Origin: DASZXJ01 sp035545895
GTDB lineage: Bacteria > Planctomycetota > Phycisphaerae > Tepidisphaerales > Tepidisphaeraceae
DNA length: 21,288 bases
Assembly: GCA_035545895.1 (NCBI GenBank)
Contig: DASZXJ010000226.1
Location: 1-21,288, forward strand
Direction of reading: 5' to 3'
Of the stretch, positions 1 through 7,153 are shown one piece after another. Position 1 is the first letter of the stretch. Every line of letters begins with the position of its first letter. The notes under the pieces are model-generated. The model did not search any database and had not been told where the DNA came from. It was given only the letters and a program-made list of their open reading frames with translations. The position numbers and the translations under genes are program-made.

Positions 1-333
1 GAAATGGCCGTACGCGTGACGATGGAAAATCGCGAGCTGATCGAACTGCTCGGTACGTGCTCGATCAAGACGATTCAGATGAATCTGGCGCCGCCGCCCA
101 ACGCGGTGCGGGCATCGATCAACAATTGTGATGTTTATATCGAAGACCTGATCGACGCCGACGCGGAAAAACATCGCATCGCCAAACGTCGTGAGGAACT
201 CACCAGGCTGATCGGCAACTTGAAAGGTCGAATGGCCAACGAATCGTACATGGCCAAGGCCCCGCCGCATCTGGTGGAGCAAACTAAAAAGCAGCTCGTC
301 GATGCAGAGGATGAATTGAAGAAATTGGGTTGA
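1..333 (+). CDS. valS: Valine--tRNA ligase, C-terminal end (partial)
   Basis: The reading frame is open from the first base and ends at TGA 331-333, so only about the last 110 residues are present. It matches the C-terminal part of valyl-tRNA synthetase: the end of the anticodon-binding region, then a charged coiled-coil arm. Recognisable pieces are the LIDADAEKHRI segment (family form LIDVEAE..RL), a heptad-like KRREELTRLIGNLKGRMANE stretch, and the AKAPPHLVEQTKKQL segment (family form KAP..VVE.E..KL) that closes the arm. The enzyme charges tRNA-Val in the cytoplasm, and the arm stabilises tRNA binding. The catalytic domain, HIGH/KMSKS motifs and start lie upstream of the window. A hydrolase gene converges on it, separated by a double-hairpin element. 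Confidence 0.92.
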   Translation, partial: EMAVRVTMENRELIELLGTCSIKTIQMNLAPPPNAVRASINNCDVYIEDLIDADAEKHRIAKRREELTRLIGNLKGRMANESYMAKAPPHLVEQTKKQLVDAEDELKKLG

Positions 334-340
334 ATTCCCC

Positions 341-401
341 CGTGACACGGGCGTCCTCGCCCGTGCCCTATATCGCGCATGGCCGAGACGGCCATGTCAC
401 G
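341..401. repeat. Double-hairpin palindromic element between convergent genes
   Basis: Three nested inverted repeats fill this stretch. Hairpin 1 is CACGGGCG (346-353) and CGCCCGTG (358-365), an 8-bp stem with a TCCT loop. Hairpin 2 is CATGGCCG (378-385) and CGGCCATG (389-396), an 8-bp stem with an AGA loop. The outer arms CGTGAC (341-346) and GTCACG (396-401) can pair and close both into a three-way junction. It lies between the valS stop and the convergent hydrolase, whose stop codon (397-399) is inside the outer arm. A bidirectional terminator role is plausible, but there is no U-tract. The modular shape also fits a dispersed palindromic repeat family. That function is inferred; the pairing is seen directly. 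Confidence 0.65.
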
Positions 402-1317
402 TGGAAAGATTATTCTGCTTTAGAAATTGCCTGATCCGCTGAGCGTATTCGTCCGGCCGAGCTTCCAGCCCGAGTAGGTGAGGCACATCGGGCAATGACC
501 AATACACGCCGTCACTGCGCCGGTTCACCGCTGCCTCGATCAAGCCGGCGCTCTCTCGATCAATATACGGATCATCGCCGCTTTGAATGGCCATGACCGG
601 ACATTTCATCGCTGCGATCAGATCGACCGAGTTCAGCCGATCGAAATCCTGTCCGCACAACCATTTGGCCAGGCGCATGGTCCAGTCAAACATCCCCGGC
701 AGGGGAAGACCAAGCAGATGGACCTGCGCCCGCACGCCATCGCGAAATCGCAGGACCGGCGAATCCATCACCACTGCGGCGATGTCATCGCGCATCGCCG
801 CCGTCGCCAGCGCGACCATCGCGCCCAGGCTTGCGCCAAATAAAACGATCTGTTTCGACTGTGCTGATCGAGAAGCGCGAAGCTGATTCAGCACCTGATC
901 GAGATCGTGTCGTTCGAGCACCCCGGCGGTCGTGTATTGGCCGCCGCTTTCACCGTGCGCTCGAAGATCGATCGCCAAAATGTGATAGCCCAGCTCCTGC
1001 CAGGTGGGCGCCCAGGCAATCGCGCCGACCTTGGCATCGGCGTAGCCATGAATCAGAACAGCCGTTTTGTCGCTGTTGCCGGGACACGGAATCCACCAGC
1101 CAGCAAGATTCAGTTCCTGCCCGGCGGATTCATCGCGCACTTTGAACCACATTTCCTCAAAGTGCATGTTCAAATCGCCCGGCGAGAGGCGTTTGAGCAG
1201 GTAAACTGCCTTGCCATCGGTCATGCGCGGCGGGCGCATAACCGCATATGCGCTCAGCAGTAAGGCCAAGCCCACCGCAATCGCCAGCGAAACCAGCATA
1301 ATCAAGGGAAGAATCAT
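397..1317 (-). CDS. Membrane-anchored alpha/beta hydrolase
   Basis: A 306-residue serine hydrolase of the alpha/beta fold. Residues 1-25 form one hydrophobic segment (signal anchor), so the catalytic domain is probably periplasmic. The oxyanion-loop HGY is at 90-92 (LIHGYADAK). The nucleophile elbow GASLG is at 161-165, with Ser163. The likely acid is Asp249 in SGDDPY, and the likely histidine is His280 in DVPHLLG. The AIDLRAHGESGG segment (115-126) is typical of the monoglyceride-lipase/YqiA-like and BEM46-type families. Substrate cannot be told from sequence; esterase or lipase activity is the reasonable family-level guess. The annotated ATG has no clear Shine-Dalgarno, and Met7 is an alternative start. 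The gene stands alone, divergent from the LysM gene. Confidence 0.85.
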   Translation of the reverse strand: MILPLIMLVSLAIAVGLALLLSAYAVMRPPRMTDGKAVYLLKRLSPGDLNMHFEEMWFKVRDESAGQELNLAGWWIPCPGNSDKTAVLIHGYADAKVGAIAWAPTWQELGYHILAIDLRAHGESGGQYTTAGVLERHDLDQVLNQLRASRSAQSKQIVLFGASLGAMVALATAAMRDDIAAVVMDSPVLRFRDGVRAQVHLLGLPLPGMFDWTMRLAKWLCGQDFDRLNSVDLIAAMKCPVMAIQSGDDPYIDRESAGLIEAAVNRRSDGVYWSLPDVPHLLGLEARPDEYAQRIRQFLKQNNLST

Positions 1318-1450
1318 TTCGGATCGATTTCAAACTGAATCGGCGGATTGGACAGATTTTCTCACGCCGAGGCAAGGCCGAGTCCGATAACTGGTCTAGC
1401 ACGGCAACGTCTTGCCGGCAGATTGCTTCGGTCTTTCAAGGAGCTGACCA

Positions 1451-1819
1451 GTGAAACGTGCACTTTTTACAATCGCAATTTTGGGTTTTGGCGTCGTTGG
1501 ATGCAGCAGCAGCAAGAAGATGACATACGGCACGCCGAATGATTCGGTGACCGATGTCGCCGCCGTTGCCCCCGCACCGGCGTATCAACCGTCCCCCATG
1601 CCCGCGCCCCAGCCAGTAATGTATGACAACCAGCCCGGCATGGCGTCATCGAGCGGCGCAATCGGCGGCGGAAGCTACACCGTCAAGAAGGGCGACACCC
1701 TCTACTCCATCGCCCGCCAGCGCTACGGCGACGGCAAGCAGTGGACCAAGATCGCCAGCGCCAACCCAGGGCTCAAGCCCCAGAGCCTGCGCGTCGGCCA
1801 ATCGATCACGCTTCCGTAA
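1451..1819 (+). CDS. LysM-domain lipoprotein
   Basis: A 122-residue protein starting at GTG, with AAGGAG (1438-1443) spaced 7 nt upstream, which fixes the start. Residues 1-17 are a short lipoprotein signal ending in the lipobox VVGC, so Cys18 should be lipidated. Residues 19-72 form a low-complexity linker rich in Pro, Ala and Ser. Residues 75-122 form one LysM domain: SYTVKKGDTLYSIARQRYG, then W98, then NPGLKPQSLRVGQSITLP. LysM domains bind N-acetylglucosamine-containing glycans such as peptidoglycan, so a lipid-anchored envelope protein that contacts the cell wall is likely. There is no enzymatic domain. It is followed by a long hairpin (1843-1882) and an unrelated HIT gene, so it appears monocistronic. 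Confidence 0.85.
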   Translation: MKRALFTIAILGFGVVGCSSSKKMTYGTPNDSVTDVAAVAPAPAYQPSPMPAPQPVMYDNQPGMASSSGAIGGGSYTVKKGDTLYSIARQRYGDGKQWTKIASANPGLKPQSLRVGQSITLP

Positions 1820-1842
1820 TTTTTGCACATTCCAGTCGAAAC

Positions 1843-1882
1843 GAGGAACGATCGGGGAACCAGGATTCTCCGATCGTTTCTC
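1843..1882 (+). terminator. Long hairpin after the LysM gene, possible terminator
   Basis: Bases 1843-1858 (starting GAGGAACGATCGG) pair with 1867-1882 (CCGATCGTTTCTC at its end). This gives a 16-bp stem with two G-U pairs and an 8-nt loop. It begins 23 bp after the LysM stop codon. It is not followed by a continuous U-run, only TCCTTTGCTCGGTTT, so it is an imperfect intrinsic terminator or a structured 3' end. Confidence 0.5.
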
Positions 1883-1985
1883 CTTTGCTCGGTTTATAAA
1901 TGTAACCGCCGAAACGCCGAGTAACACGCTGAATAAAGGTTTTCCGCCGCTTGCGGCTTAGCGCGACGCTGTTAATCTTTACCGT

Positions 1986-2324
1986 ATGGTCGACACCATT
2001 TTCTCCAAAATCATCGCCAAACAGATTCCCGCGAAGTTCGCGCATGAAGATGACAGGTACATCGCCATCCACGATGTCAACCCGCAGGCGCCGACGCATC
2101 TGCTGATCATTCCGAAAAAGGCGATTGCCACTCTAAACGACCTGTCACCCGCCGATTCTGATTTGGTGGGCGGGATGTTCCTGCTGGCGGCTAAGTTGAT
2201 GAAATCGATGGAGCAAAGTGACTATCGCACCGTTTTCAACTGTGGGCCGCAGGCGGGGCAAACCGTGTTTCATCTGCATCTGCACGTGCTGGCGGGCCGA
2301 AATTTCAACTGGCCGCCGGGATGA
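1986..2324 (+). CDS. HIT family protein (HinT-like nucleotide hydrolase)
   Basis: A 112-residue protein of typical length for the Hint branch of the histidine-triad superfamily. The N-terminus has the family pattern TIFSKIIAKQIPAK, then HDVNPQAPTHLLIIPKK (29-45). The catalytic triad motif HLHLHVLAG is at 96-104 (His96, His98, His100). The middle histidine is the expected nucleophile on the alpha-phosphate of adenosine phosphoramidates. The protein should be a soluble cytoplasmic purine nucleoside phosphoramidase; the physiological substrate is unknown for most bacteria. The start ATG has no strong Shine-Dalgarno. The next gene begins 63 bp downstream with its own probable promoter. Confidence 0.92.
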   Translation: MVDTIFSKIIAKQIPAKFAHEDDRYIAIHDVNPQAPTHLLIIPKKAIATLNDLSPADSDLVGGMFLLAAKLMKSMEQSDYRTVFNCGPQAGQTVFHLHLHVLAGRNFNWPPG

Positions 2325-2353
2325 TGGAAGAAAACAGTTCCTGGCTGCAACTG

Positions 2354-2359
2354 TATAAT
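2354..2359 (+). promoter_or_regulatory. Candidate -10 box (TATAAT) before the cyclophilin-like gene
   Basis: A perfect TATAAT lies 29 bp before the preferred GTG start at 2388. No good -35 hexamer sits 17 bp upstream (2331-2336 reads AAAACA), so support is modest. If used, transcription would start near 2366. The ATG at 2358 would then be outside the transcript, leaving the GTG with its GGGAGG ribosome-binding site (2376-2381) as the start. Confidence 0.4.
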
Positions 2360-2387
2360 GAATAGTTCGTCCTTTGGGAGGCATAAC

Positions 2388-3485
2388 GTGGGTGTGAACC
2401 GAATCTCGCGCCGTGTGATCAAAATCAACAAATCCGAATCATCTTTCAAAGCCAGCGTTTTTGAACATTTGGAGAACCGCGCGCTGCTTTCCACAGCCGC
2501 TCCGGTGATCACGTCGTTCACCGCCGACAATCGGGGGCAAGTGATTCTGCACTTCAGCCAGAAGATGGACATTCATACGATTGGCCGCGGGTCGGTGCAT
2601 ATCCTGGGTGTAGGCGCTGACGGCCAGATCAATACCGCCGACGATGCAGCCCTGACCATTTCCATGGAACTCAGTGCTGACGGCAAAACCCTGATCGCCA
2701 CCGCACCCGTAGCCGCCGACGCCAACTATCGCGTCAAACTCAGCGGATCAATCATCAAGGGAATTAACGGCATCAATCTCGACGGTGAATTCAACGCATC
2801 AGGCAACAGCGGCAACGGCGTGGCGGGCGGCGATTTCCAGTTCCGCGCCAAACGATCAACCGGAATCACCACGCATCCATTGGCCATCATCCGCACGACC
2901 GAAGGGGACATGCTCGTACAGCTTCGCGCTGATGCTGCGCCCAATACCGTCGCCAATTTCAAACATTACGCCGACCTTGGCAGCAACAATGGTTACGACG
3001 GCACGATCATTCATCGAAATAACGTCGCGGAATTCACCGCCCCCGCCGTGCCCCCGTATACGTTTCTGGGTGCTGGCCAATATCTCTCCACCGGTACGCA
3101 GATCACGCAACTGGGATCACCCCCGACGGTCGAGCGCAGCACGTTGCACAACAACCGCGGCACCATCGCCACTGCAACGGGTCCCATTTCTTCGAACAAC
3201 ACGAATCTCGAACCGAGCGGCTTTATCTTCAACATCACGCAAAACAACGAAATCGACCCGAACAACGGCATTCGCGGCACCAGCCAGGTGGGCGCAACCG
3301 CGTTTGGCACGATCATCTCGAGCCTGGACCCGCTCCTGAAAGCCTTCAAGTTGCCGACGACGGCCTTCACCGGGGGCTCTACTTCTTTCAAAGGTGCCCC
3401 GTCCATCACAGAATTTGACGGCAGCAAGATCCGGGTAACTCTCACCCGCGTGGCCATGCTCGATCGCGTTGTCAGCCTGACCTAA
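2388..3485 (+). CDS. Exported cyclophilin-like (PPIase) protein with Ig-like domain
   Basis: I chose GTG 2388 because GGGAGG (2376-2381) lies 6 nt upstream; an in-frame ATG at 2358 lacks such a site and overlaps a TATAAT box. From this start the protein has 365 residues. The basic N-terminus leads into LENRALLS (28-35), a motif found near the N-terminus of many exported planctomycete proteins. Residues 38-155 resemble a bacterial Ig-like (SbsA/Big_5) domain: VITSFTADNRGQVILHFSQK, then LSADGKTLIATA. Residues 164-365 resemble cyclophilin peptidyl-prolyl isomerase: RTTEGDMLVQL, DAAPNTVANF, GYDGTIIHR (Arg210 of the HR pair), PSGFIFNITQNN and AFGTIIS. Several catalytic-site positions differ from classical cyclophilins, so activity is uncertain. 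It is probably secreted or cell-surface. Its stop overlaps that of the convergent radical SAM gene. Confidence 0.82.
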   Translation: MGVNRISRRVIKINKSESSFKASVFEHLENRALLSTAAPVITSFTADNRGQVILHFSQKMDIHTIGRGSVHILGVGADGQINTADDAALTISMELSADGKTLIATAPVAADANYRVKLSGSIIKGINGINLDGEFNASGNSGNGVAGGDFQFRAKRSTGITTHPLAIIRTTEGDMLVQLRADAAPNTVANFKHYADLGSNNGYDGTIIHRNNVAEFTAPAVPPYTFLGAGQYLSTGTQITQLGSPPTVERSTLHNNRGTIATATGPISSNNTNLEPSGFIFNITQNNEIDPNNGIRGTSQVGATAFGTIISSLDPLLKAFKLPTTAFTGGSTSFKGAPSITEFDGSKIRVTLTRVAMLDRVVSLT

Positions 3486-4798
3486 ACCAGCGAGCGCCTT
3501 CGAATCCGGTTAAAGAATCCCCCACGCCTTTGTTGCGTGCACTCGGCACTGTAGAGCCGCTGAGTGAGCCAGCGCATGCCCTGGCGAAGTTCTTCGGGCG
3601 TCATCCGTTTTGGCTGATAATTCACATCAAACAGCGTGCACAAATCCCATCGATTGGATTCCAGAATCCGTCCCTCGCGCAGCAATCGATCATAAAGCGG
3701 CGTGCCCGGAAATGGGGTGAGGATCGTAATCTGCACATCATAAAGCTCGTGAGTCATCGAAAAATCGAGCACCTGCTCAAAAATCTCCGGGCCATGCCGA
3801 TCCAATCCCAGAATGAAACAGCCGTTCATCGTGATGCTGTGCGACTGAATCTCACCGATTGCGTCGCTGTATCGATGCGCTTGGCGGGCTTTGAAATTAC
3901 TCCGCAATTCCATTCCTTCCAGCGGCGACTGGTCCGGGCTTTCCAAACCGATCAGCACCTGCCGGCAACCGGCATCAGCCATTAGATCGAGCAGTTCCGG
4001 GTCGTCGGCCACCGAAATATCCGTTTCGGTGAACCATTTCACGTGCAACGGCGCCAGTTGCCTGCATAGTTCCTTGCCCCACTCTTTATCAACGAAGGTC
4101 TTGTCATCGGCAAATTCGATGAACGGATGATCGCGCACCTGCTGAATCGCGCGAATGTCGCGAATGACATGCTCGACCGGTCTTTTGCGATATTTCTGAG
4201 TGAGCATCACGTTGGAAGCGCAAAAATCACACCGCCACGGACAGCCGCGTGAAGTCTGCATGGTGAACCGGTTGTACGGCCTGTCCCCCAGCAGGCCGTA
4301 CGAGGGAACCGGCAAATTCTTCACATTCACAGGCGGATAATTTTTCGTATTGAAAATGCGCGCAGATGAATTTTCTTCCGCTGCGTTCACCACGCTCGGC
4401 CAGACATTTTCCGCTTCGCCGATGATGACAAAATCCGCATGTCGAGATGCTTCCTGCGGACGCACGCTGACGTGAAGCCCGCCCATCGCCACCTTCACGC
4501 CTGCTGCGCGCAAGCGGTCCGCAATCGCGTATGCTTCGAGCACCTGTGCGGAAAACGTGCTGATCGCGACCAGATCGCAGGTATAGACTTCCGCCGGCTC
4601 GTTGCCATCCGATTCGGCTTCGAAATATTTCACCTCATGCTGTTTCGGCGTGCAGGCCGCCAGATAAAGCAATCCCAAACTTGGCAGCGATGCAATCGTC
4701 CTGCTTCGCTCGACAAACCCGGGCAGCGTCAATCCCATTTGAAGCAGTTCATCATCGTGCGCCCGAATTCCGCTCATTGCGAGTAATCCAATTTTCAT
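3482..4798 (-). CDS. B12-binding-fold radical SAM protein
   Basis: I start at the ATG giving MKIGLLAMSG, preceded by AAGGTG; an upstream in-frame start would add 37 residues with no homology-like features and would overlap the upstream gene. The 438-residue protein has an N-terminal Rossmann-type B12-binding-like domain (about 1-140: PSLGLLYLAA, DLVAISTFS, GGLHVSVRPQEA, GEAENVWP). It lacks the DxHxxG cobalamin ligand motif. A radical SAM core follows with CPWRCDFC (Cys186, Cys190, Cys193) for the [4Fe-4S] cluster. Further marks are FADDKTF, GLESPDQSPL, CFILGLD and LTPFPGTPLYDRL, typical of the BchE/HpnP/HpnJ-like family. Members carry out methylations, cyclisations or rearrangements of lipids, tetrapyrroles and hopanoids; the substrate cannot be assigned. 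It is cotranscribed with the membrane protein just upstream. Confidence 0.88.
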   Translation of the reverse strand: MKIGLLAMSGIRAHDDELLQMGLTLPGFVERSRTIASLPSLGLLYLAACTPKQHEVKYFEAESDGNEPAEVYTCDLVAISTFSAQVLEAYAIADRLRAAGVKVAMGGLHVSVRPQEASRHADFVIIGEAENVWPSVVNAAEENSSARIFNTKNYPPVNVKNLPVPSYGLLGDRPYNRFTMQTSRGCPWRCDFCASNVMLTQKYRKRPVEHVIRDIRAIQQVRDHPFIEFADDKTFVDKEWGKELCRQLAPLHVKWFTETDISVADDPELLDLMADAGCRQVLIGLESPDQSPLEGMELRSNFKARQAHRYSDAIGEIQSHSITMNGCFILGLDRHGPEIFEQVLDFSMTHELYDVQITILTPFPGTPLYDRLLREGRILESNRWDLCTLFDVNYQPKRMTPEELRQGMRWLTQRLYSAECTQQRRGGFFNRIRRRSLV

Positions 4799-4812
4799 AC
4801 GGCACCTTGTTC

Positions 4813-5178
4813 TTATCCCAACAAAGTCAAAATCACGGCCACGATCAAACTCATCACTGGAACGAAGAACGCATGTCGAAACGACTTTTTCCACGCGGTC
4901 AGAAAGCAAATAGCAGGCATGGTTATGCCGCCGACGATCCAGCAGATGGAGGACAATCCAGCCATCGAAGAAACTGGAACAGTCACGGCAAAGAGGATGT
5001 TCAGAGCGCCCAGCGCCACCAACGCGATATGCCCCAGCCGGGCCATTCGCCTGCGGAGTGATGTATAACCACCCAGGAAATCATCGCGGTGGAAAAACAG
5101 CCCGATCCCCGCCCCGCTGACAAACCCCGCCAGAATCAGGCTCCACCCCGCATAATAGTTCAGAGGATGAAAAGGCAT
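4813..5178 (-). CDS. Small four-helix membrane protein, unknown function
   Basis: A 121-residue, very hydrophobic protein that I do not recognise. Four membrane segments are likely: about 9-29 (AGWSLILAGFVSGAGIGLFF), 47-66 (ARLGHIALVALGALNILFAV), 75-95 (LSSICWIVGGITMPAICFL) and 103-121. Short charged loops contain HRDDFLGGYTSLRRR (30-44) and WKKSFRH (95-101). It ends 14 bp before the radical SAM gene on the same strand, so the two probably form an operon and may act on the same membrane-associated substrate. Upstream lies an AT-rich stretch (5179-5250) likely to hold the promoter. No clear Shine-Dalgarno precedes the ATG. Confidence 0.7.
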   Translation of the reverse strand: MPFHPLNYYAGWSLILAGFVSGAGIGLFFHRDDFLGGYTSLRRRMARLGHIALVALGALNILFAVTVPVSSMAGLSSICWIVGGITMPAICFLTAWKKSFRHAFFVPVMSLIVAVILTLLG

Positions 5179-5295
5179 ATCTATAGTTAATTAGTGATAA
5201 CTAACATATCATAGACGTCCGGTCAATATAAATTCGTAAAAAATCGCATGGGCATTTCAGTTAGGGTGGAATGAGGATTGGGCGAGTCCATGGAT

Positions 5296-6666
5296 TTACG
5301 CAGCCGCATTCATGAGTGGCGTGTGATGGGTGGGCAGGGCTGTGATCGTGCGCGCCGATTCGTCGATCAGGACAATCTCGGTCAGCCCGCCCAACTTACG
5401 CGGGCACAGGCGCATCGGGCCTTTAAGAGCAGTGGGCAAAATCGCTTCGAACAAGCCAAACCGAACCAACACGCCGGGATATGCAACCTGGGTAACGCGA
5501 ATTTCGTCACGTGAACGCTGTTGCAGGCATTGCGTTTGCGATTGAAGGTCCGCGGCCATTTTTTTCGTGATGGTTTCGATTTCCTCGGCTTCGCAGAGCA
5601 ATTCAGTGGCGCGCTCTTTTTGCTGGGCGGTGAGTTGCTTCATTATGCGGAGCAGTGGTTCGATCTTATCCCGGACCTCGGCGATGTGTTTGAGATTGGC
5701 GTCGATCTGCGCCCGCGTGTCCGAATGAAATTCGAGAACGGTTTTGTTGTATCCCACTTCGATGACGGTGGGCGTGCCGCTGCCATGCCCCAGAGCCATG
5801 CAAATCACTCCGCCGTTGGCGGCAACGCGCCCGCCATAGATCGGCCCCTGGCTTACAGTCATTTGCCCCGCGCAGATGATATCACTTTGAATGATTTCGC
5901 TTTGGACGTCGATATTACCCCCCGCAAAAACGGTTGCCGCCGAAATGAATCGGCAACGTAAATCCGCGCCTACAACGTATTTACCCTTGTGTTTGCCGAT
6001 GATGCCGCCCTTGACGTAGGCAGAGCGCCCGGTTCGAAGTTGGATCGCTTCGATCGCACCTCCTGCCGTCAGCGTGCCTGAAATATTGACGGAGCGACCC
6101 TCACGCAGCCCTCCTTTGACGGTGAGATCCCCGTCGAAATGAACTGCCGTCGCATCGAATTCATCCTGAATTTCCAATAAAGGTTCGACTGAAAACACAT
6201 CGCCGACGAGTCGGAGATTTCCCCGCGCAGCGGCGATCAACTGGTCATTTTCACATCGGATATTTCGATCGAAAACAATGCTTTTCCCGTGTTTGGCTGG
6301 TGCAAGAGGTTGGCCAAATACATCGCGGCCTTCAACACCGGCAATTGCGGGCAAAAGCGTGCCAATGACCTGCCCCTGCTCGACTTTCGCGACAGTGCAA
6401 GTAATTCCATCCGCGACGGGTATTCGAAAATCGATGCGGTTGGGCCTTTCATCAACGGGAGCGTTTCCAGTTGCGATTACAACCGAGATCGCCGACTTCC
6501 TGCGATTTTCAAGGGAATCGACGATTAAACCGTCGTCAAATTGCTGGATTTTTCGTTCCTGCAACGCTGAAATGATCTCGGCCGCCGATACCTCGACGTC
6601 CGCAGCAATACTTAAGGTTGCAATAAGACGATCCTTTGAAACCTGGATTTCATATGCGCCAGCCAT
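5296..6666 (-). CDS. FapA/DUF342 family protein
   Basis: I prefer the ATG giving MAGAYEIQVS, preceded by AAGGGG at 7-nt spacing; an in-frame ATG 27 bp upstream lacks a site. The 456-residue protein has the layout of the FapA (DUF342) family. The N-terminal part carries IDFRIPVADGITCTV and VEGRDVFGQPL. A beta-helix-like central domain has repeated glycine-centred turns: DGDLTVKGGLREG, ISGTLTAGGAIEA, VKGGIIGK, FAGGNIDVQSEI, AGQMTVSQGPIYGG. A coiled-coil near 330-390 follows (DANLKHIAEVRDKIEPLLRI and on), then a C-terminal beta region. The central domain resembles bactofilin-like and MinC-like right-handed helices. The cellular role of the family is poorly defined, with links to polymerising scaffolds and surface or motility regulation. 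It has no functional neighbour here. Confidence 0.85.
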   Translation of the reverse strand: MAGAYEIQVSKDRLIATLSIAADVEVSAAEIISALQERKIQQFDDGLIVDSLENRRKSAISVVIATGNAPVDERPNRIDFRIPVADGITCTVAKVEQGQVIGTLLPAIAGVEGRDVFGQPLAPAKHGKSIVFDRNIRCENDQLIAAARGNLRLVGDVFSVEPLLEIQDEFDATAVHFDGDLTVKGGLREGRSVNISGTLTAGGAIEAIQLRTGRSAYVKGGIIGKHKGKYVVGADLRCRFISAATVFAGGNIDVQSEIIQSDIICAGQMTVSQGPIYGGRVAANGGVICMALGHGSGTPTVIEVGYNKTVLEFHSDTRAQIDANLKHIAEVRDKIEPLLRIMKQLTAQQKERATELLCEAEEIETITKKMAADLQSQTQCLQQRSRDEIRVTQVAYPGVLVRFGLFEAILPTALKGPMRLCPRKLGGLTEIVLIDESARTITALPTHHTPLMNAAA

Positions 6667-6678
6667 CGCGACACCCCT

Positions 6679-6692
6679 TGCATGGCCATGCA
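6679..6692. repeat. 14-bp perfect palindrome before the DUF342 ribosome-binding site
   Basis: TGCATGGCCATGCA is self-complementary and lies immediately upstream of the AAGGGG ribosome-binding site of the DUF342 gene, in its leader. It could be an operator half-site pair or a small hairpin affecting translation. It also contains two out-of-use ATG codons. No regulator is known. Confidence 0.4.
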
Positions 6693-6734
6693 TTAGCCAA
6701 CATTCGCGAGACTTCCTGGTCCGAGAATCGCCGG

Positions 6735-6944
6735 TCAGGCATATGATTCCCCACTGATCAATTGCCCGGATATTGTTTGATTTCCAGCCGGGCCATCTGC
6801 AAATCCCGCGTTATTCATATTTGATTCCATACACATGCTGCCATCTAAAAAACACATCGGTAGTTCAACCGGTTGATGAAAATGGGATTTTATACCCATA
6901 ACACGGCCGGCGGGGGCTTGATGGGTGATTATCCCCCAAAACAT
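6735..6944 (-). CDS. Doubtful small ORF upstream of the DUF342 gene
   Basis: An open frame of 69 codons, or 54 from the internal Met in MGIKSHFHQP, on the same strand as the DUF342 gene and ending 68 bp before it. It is rich in Met, Asn and Ser and has no hydrophobic segment or known motif. Its codons are more AT-rich than those of neighbouring genes, and no convincing ribosome-binding site was seen. It may be a small leader or accessory protein, but chance is at least as likely. Confidence 0.18.
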   Translation of the reverse strand: MFWGIITHQAPAGRVMGIKSHFHQPVELPMCFLDGSMCMESNMNNAGFADGPAGNQTISGQLISGESYA

Positions 6945-6973
6945 ACAGAATCACGCTCACAGGTCGGCATGCA

Positions 6974-7153
6974 ATGCTTCAACGTGATCGTTCCCCTTCA
7001 GAGGTTCTGGAGCGCCGAGACATTTTGCCAAAAGGTTGCAGTTTGATTCGGCGGGGACCCTTTGCTGATACATCCACAGGCCAAATCATTGCGGAGCTTC
7101 CGCAGCAGGATCACCGCCAAGCAGACTTTGGATCTTATGAGTTACAAAATTGA
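6974..7153 (+). CDS. Doubtful 59-residue ORF convergent with the efflux operon
   Basis: An ATG-initiated frame of 59 codons ending at TGA 7151-7153, eight bases before the stop of the minus-strand TolC-like gene. The protein (MLQRDRSPSEVLERRDILPK and on) is charged, has one Cys and no membrane segment, and I do not recognise it. Only a weak AGGT lies upstream. It is the best coding candidate in the 6694-7160 gap, but support is thin. A small hairpin (TGCGGA 7090-7095, TCCGCA 7099-7104) lies inside it. Confidence 0.2.
   Translation: MLQRDRSPSEVLERRDILPKGCSLIRRGPFADTSTGQIIAELPQQDHRQADFGSYELQN

Noticed and set aside
4799..4909. N-terminal extension of the radical SAM gene (37 extra residues)
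   Set aside because: The extra residues overlap the upstream membrane-protein gene and look unlike a domain; the ATG at 4798 has an AAGGTG site and starts the typical MKIGLLAM strand.
5179..5295. Promoter pair TTGACC/TATGAT before the small membrane protein (minus strand)
   Set aside because: The two hexamers are only 7 bp apart, so they cannot form one sigma-70 promoter; the AT-rich region probably holds a promoter but I cannot place it.
7021..7060. Sigma-54 promoter-like string near TTTTGCC and TTGCAG
   Set aside because: The GG and GC elements at -24 and -12 are not at the required spacing.
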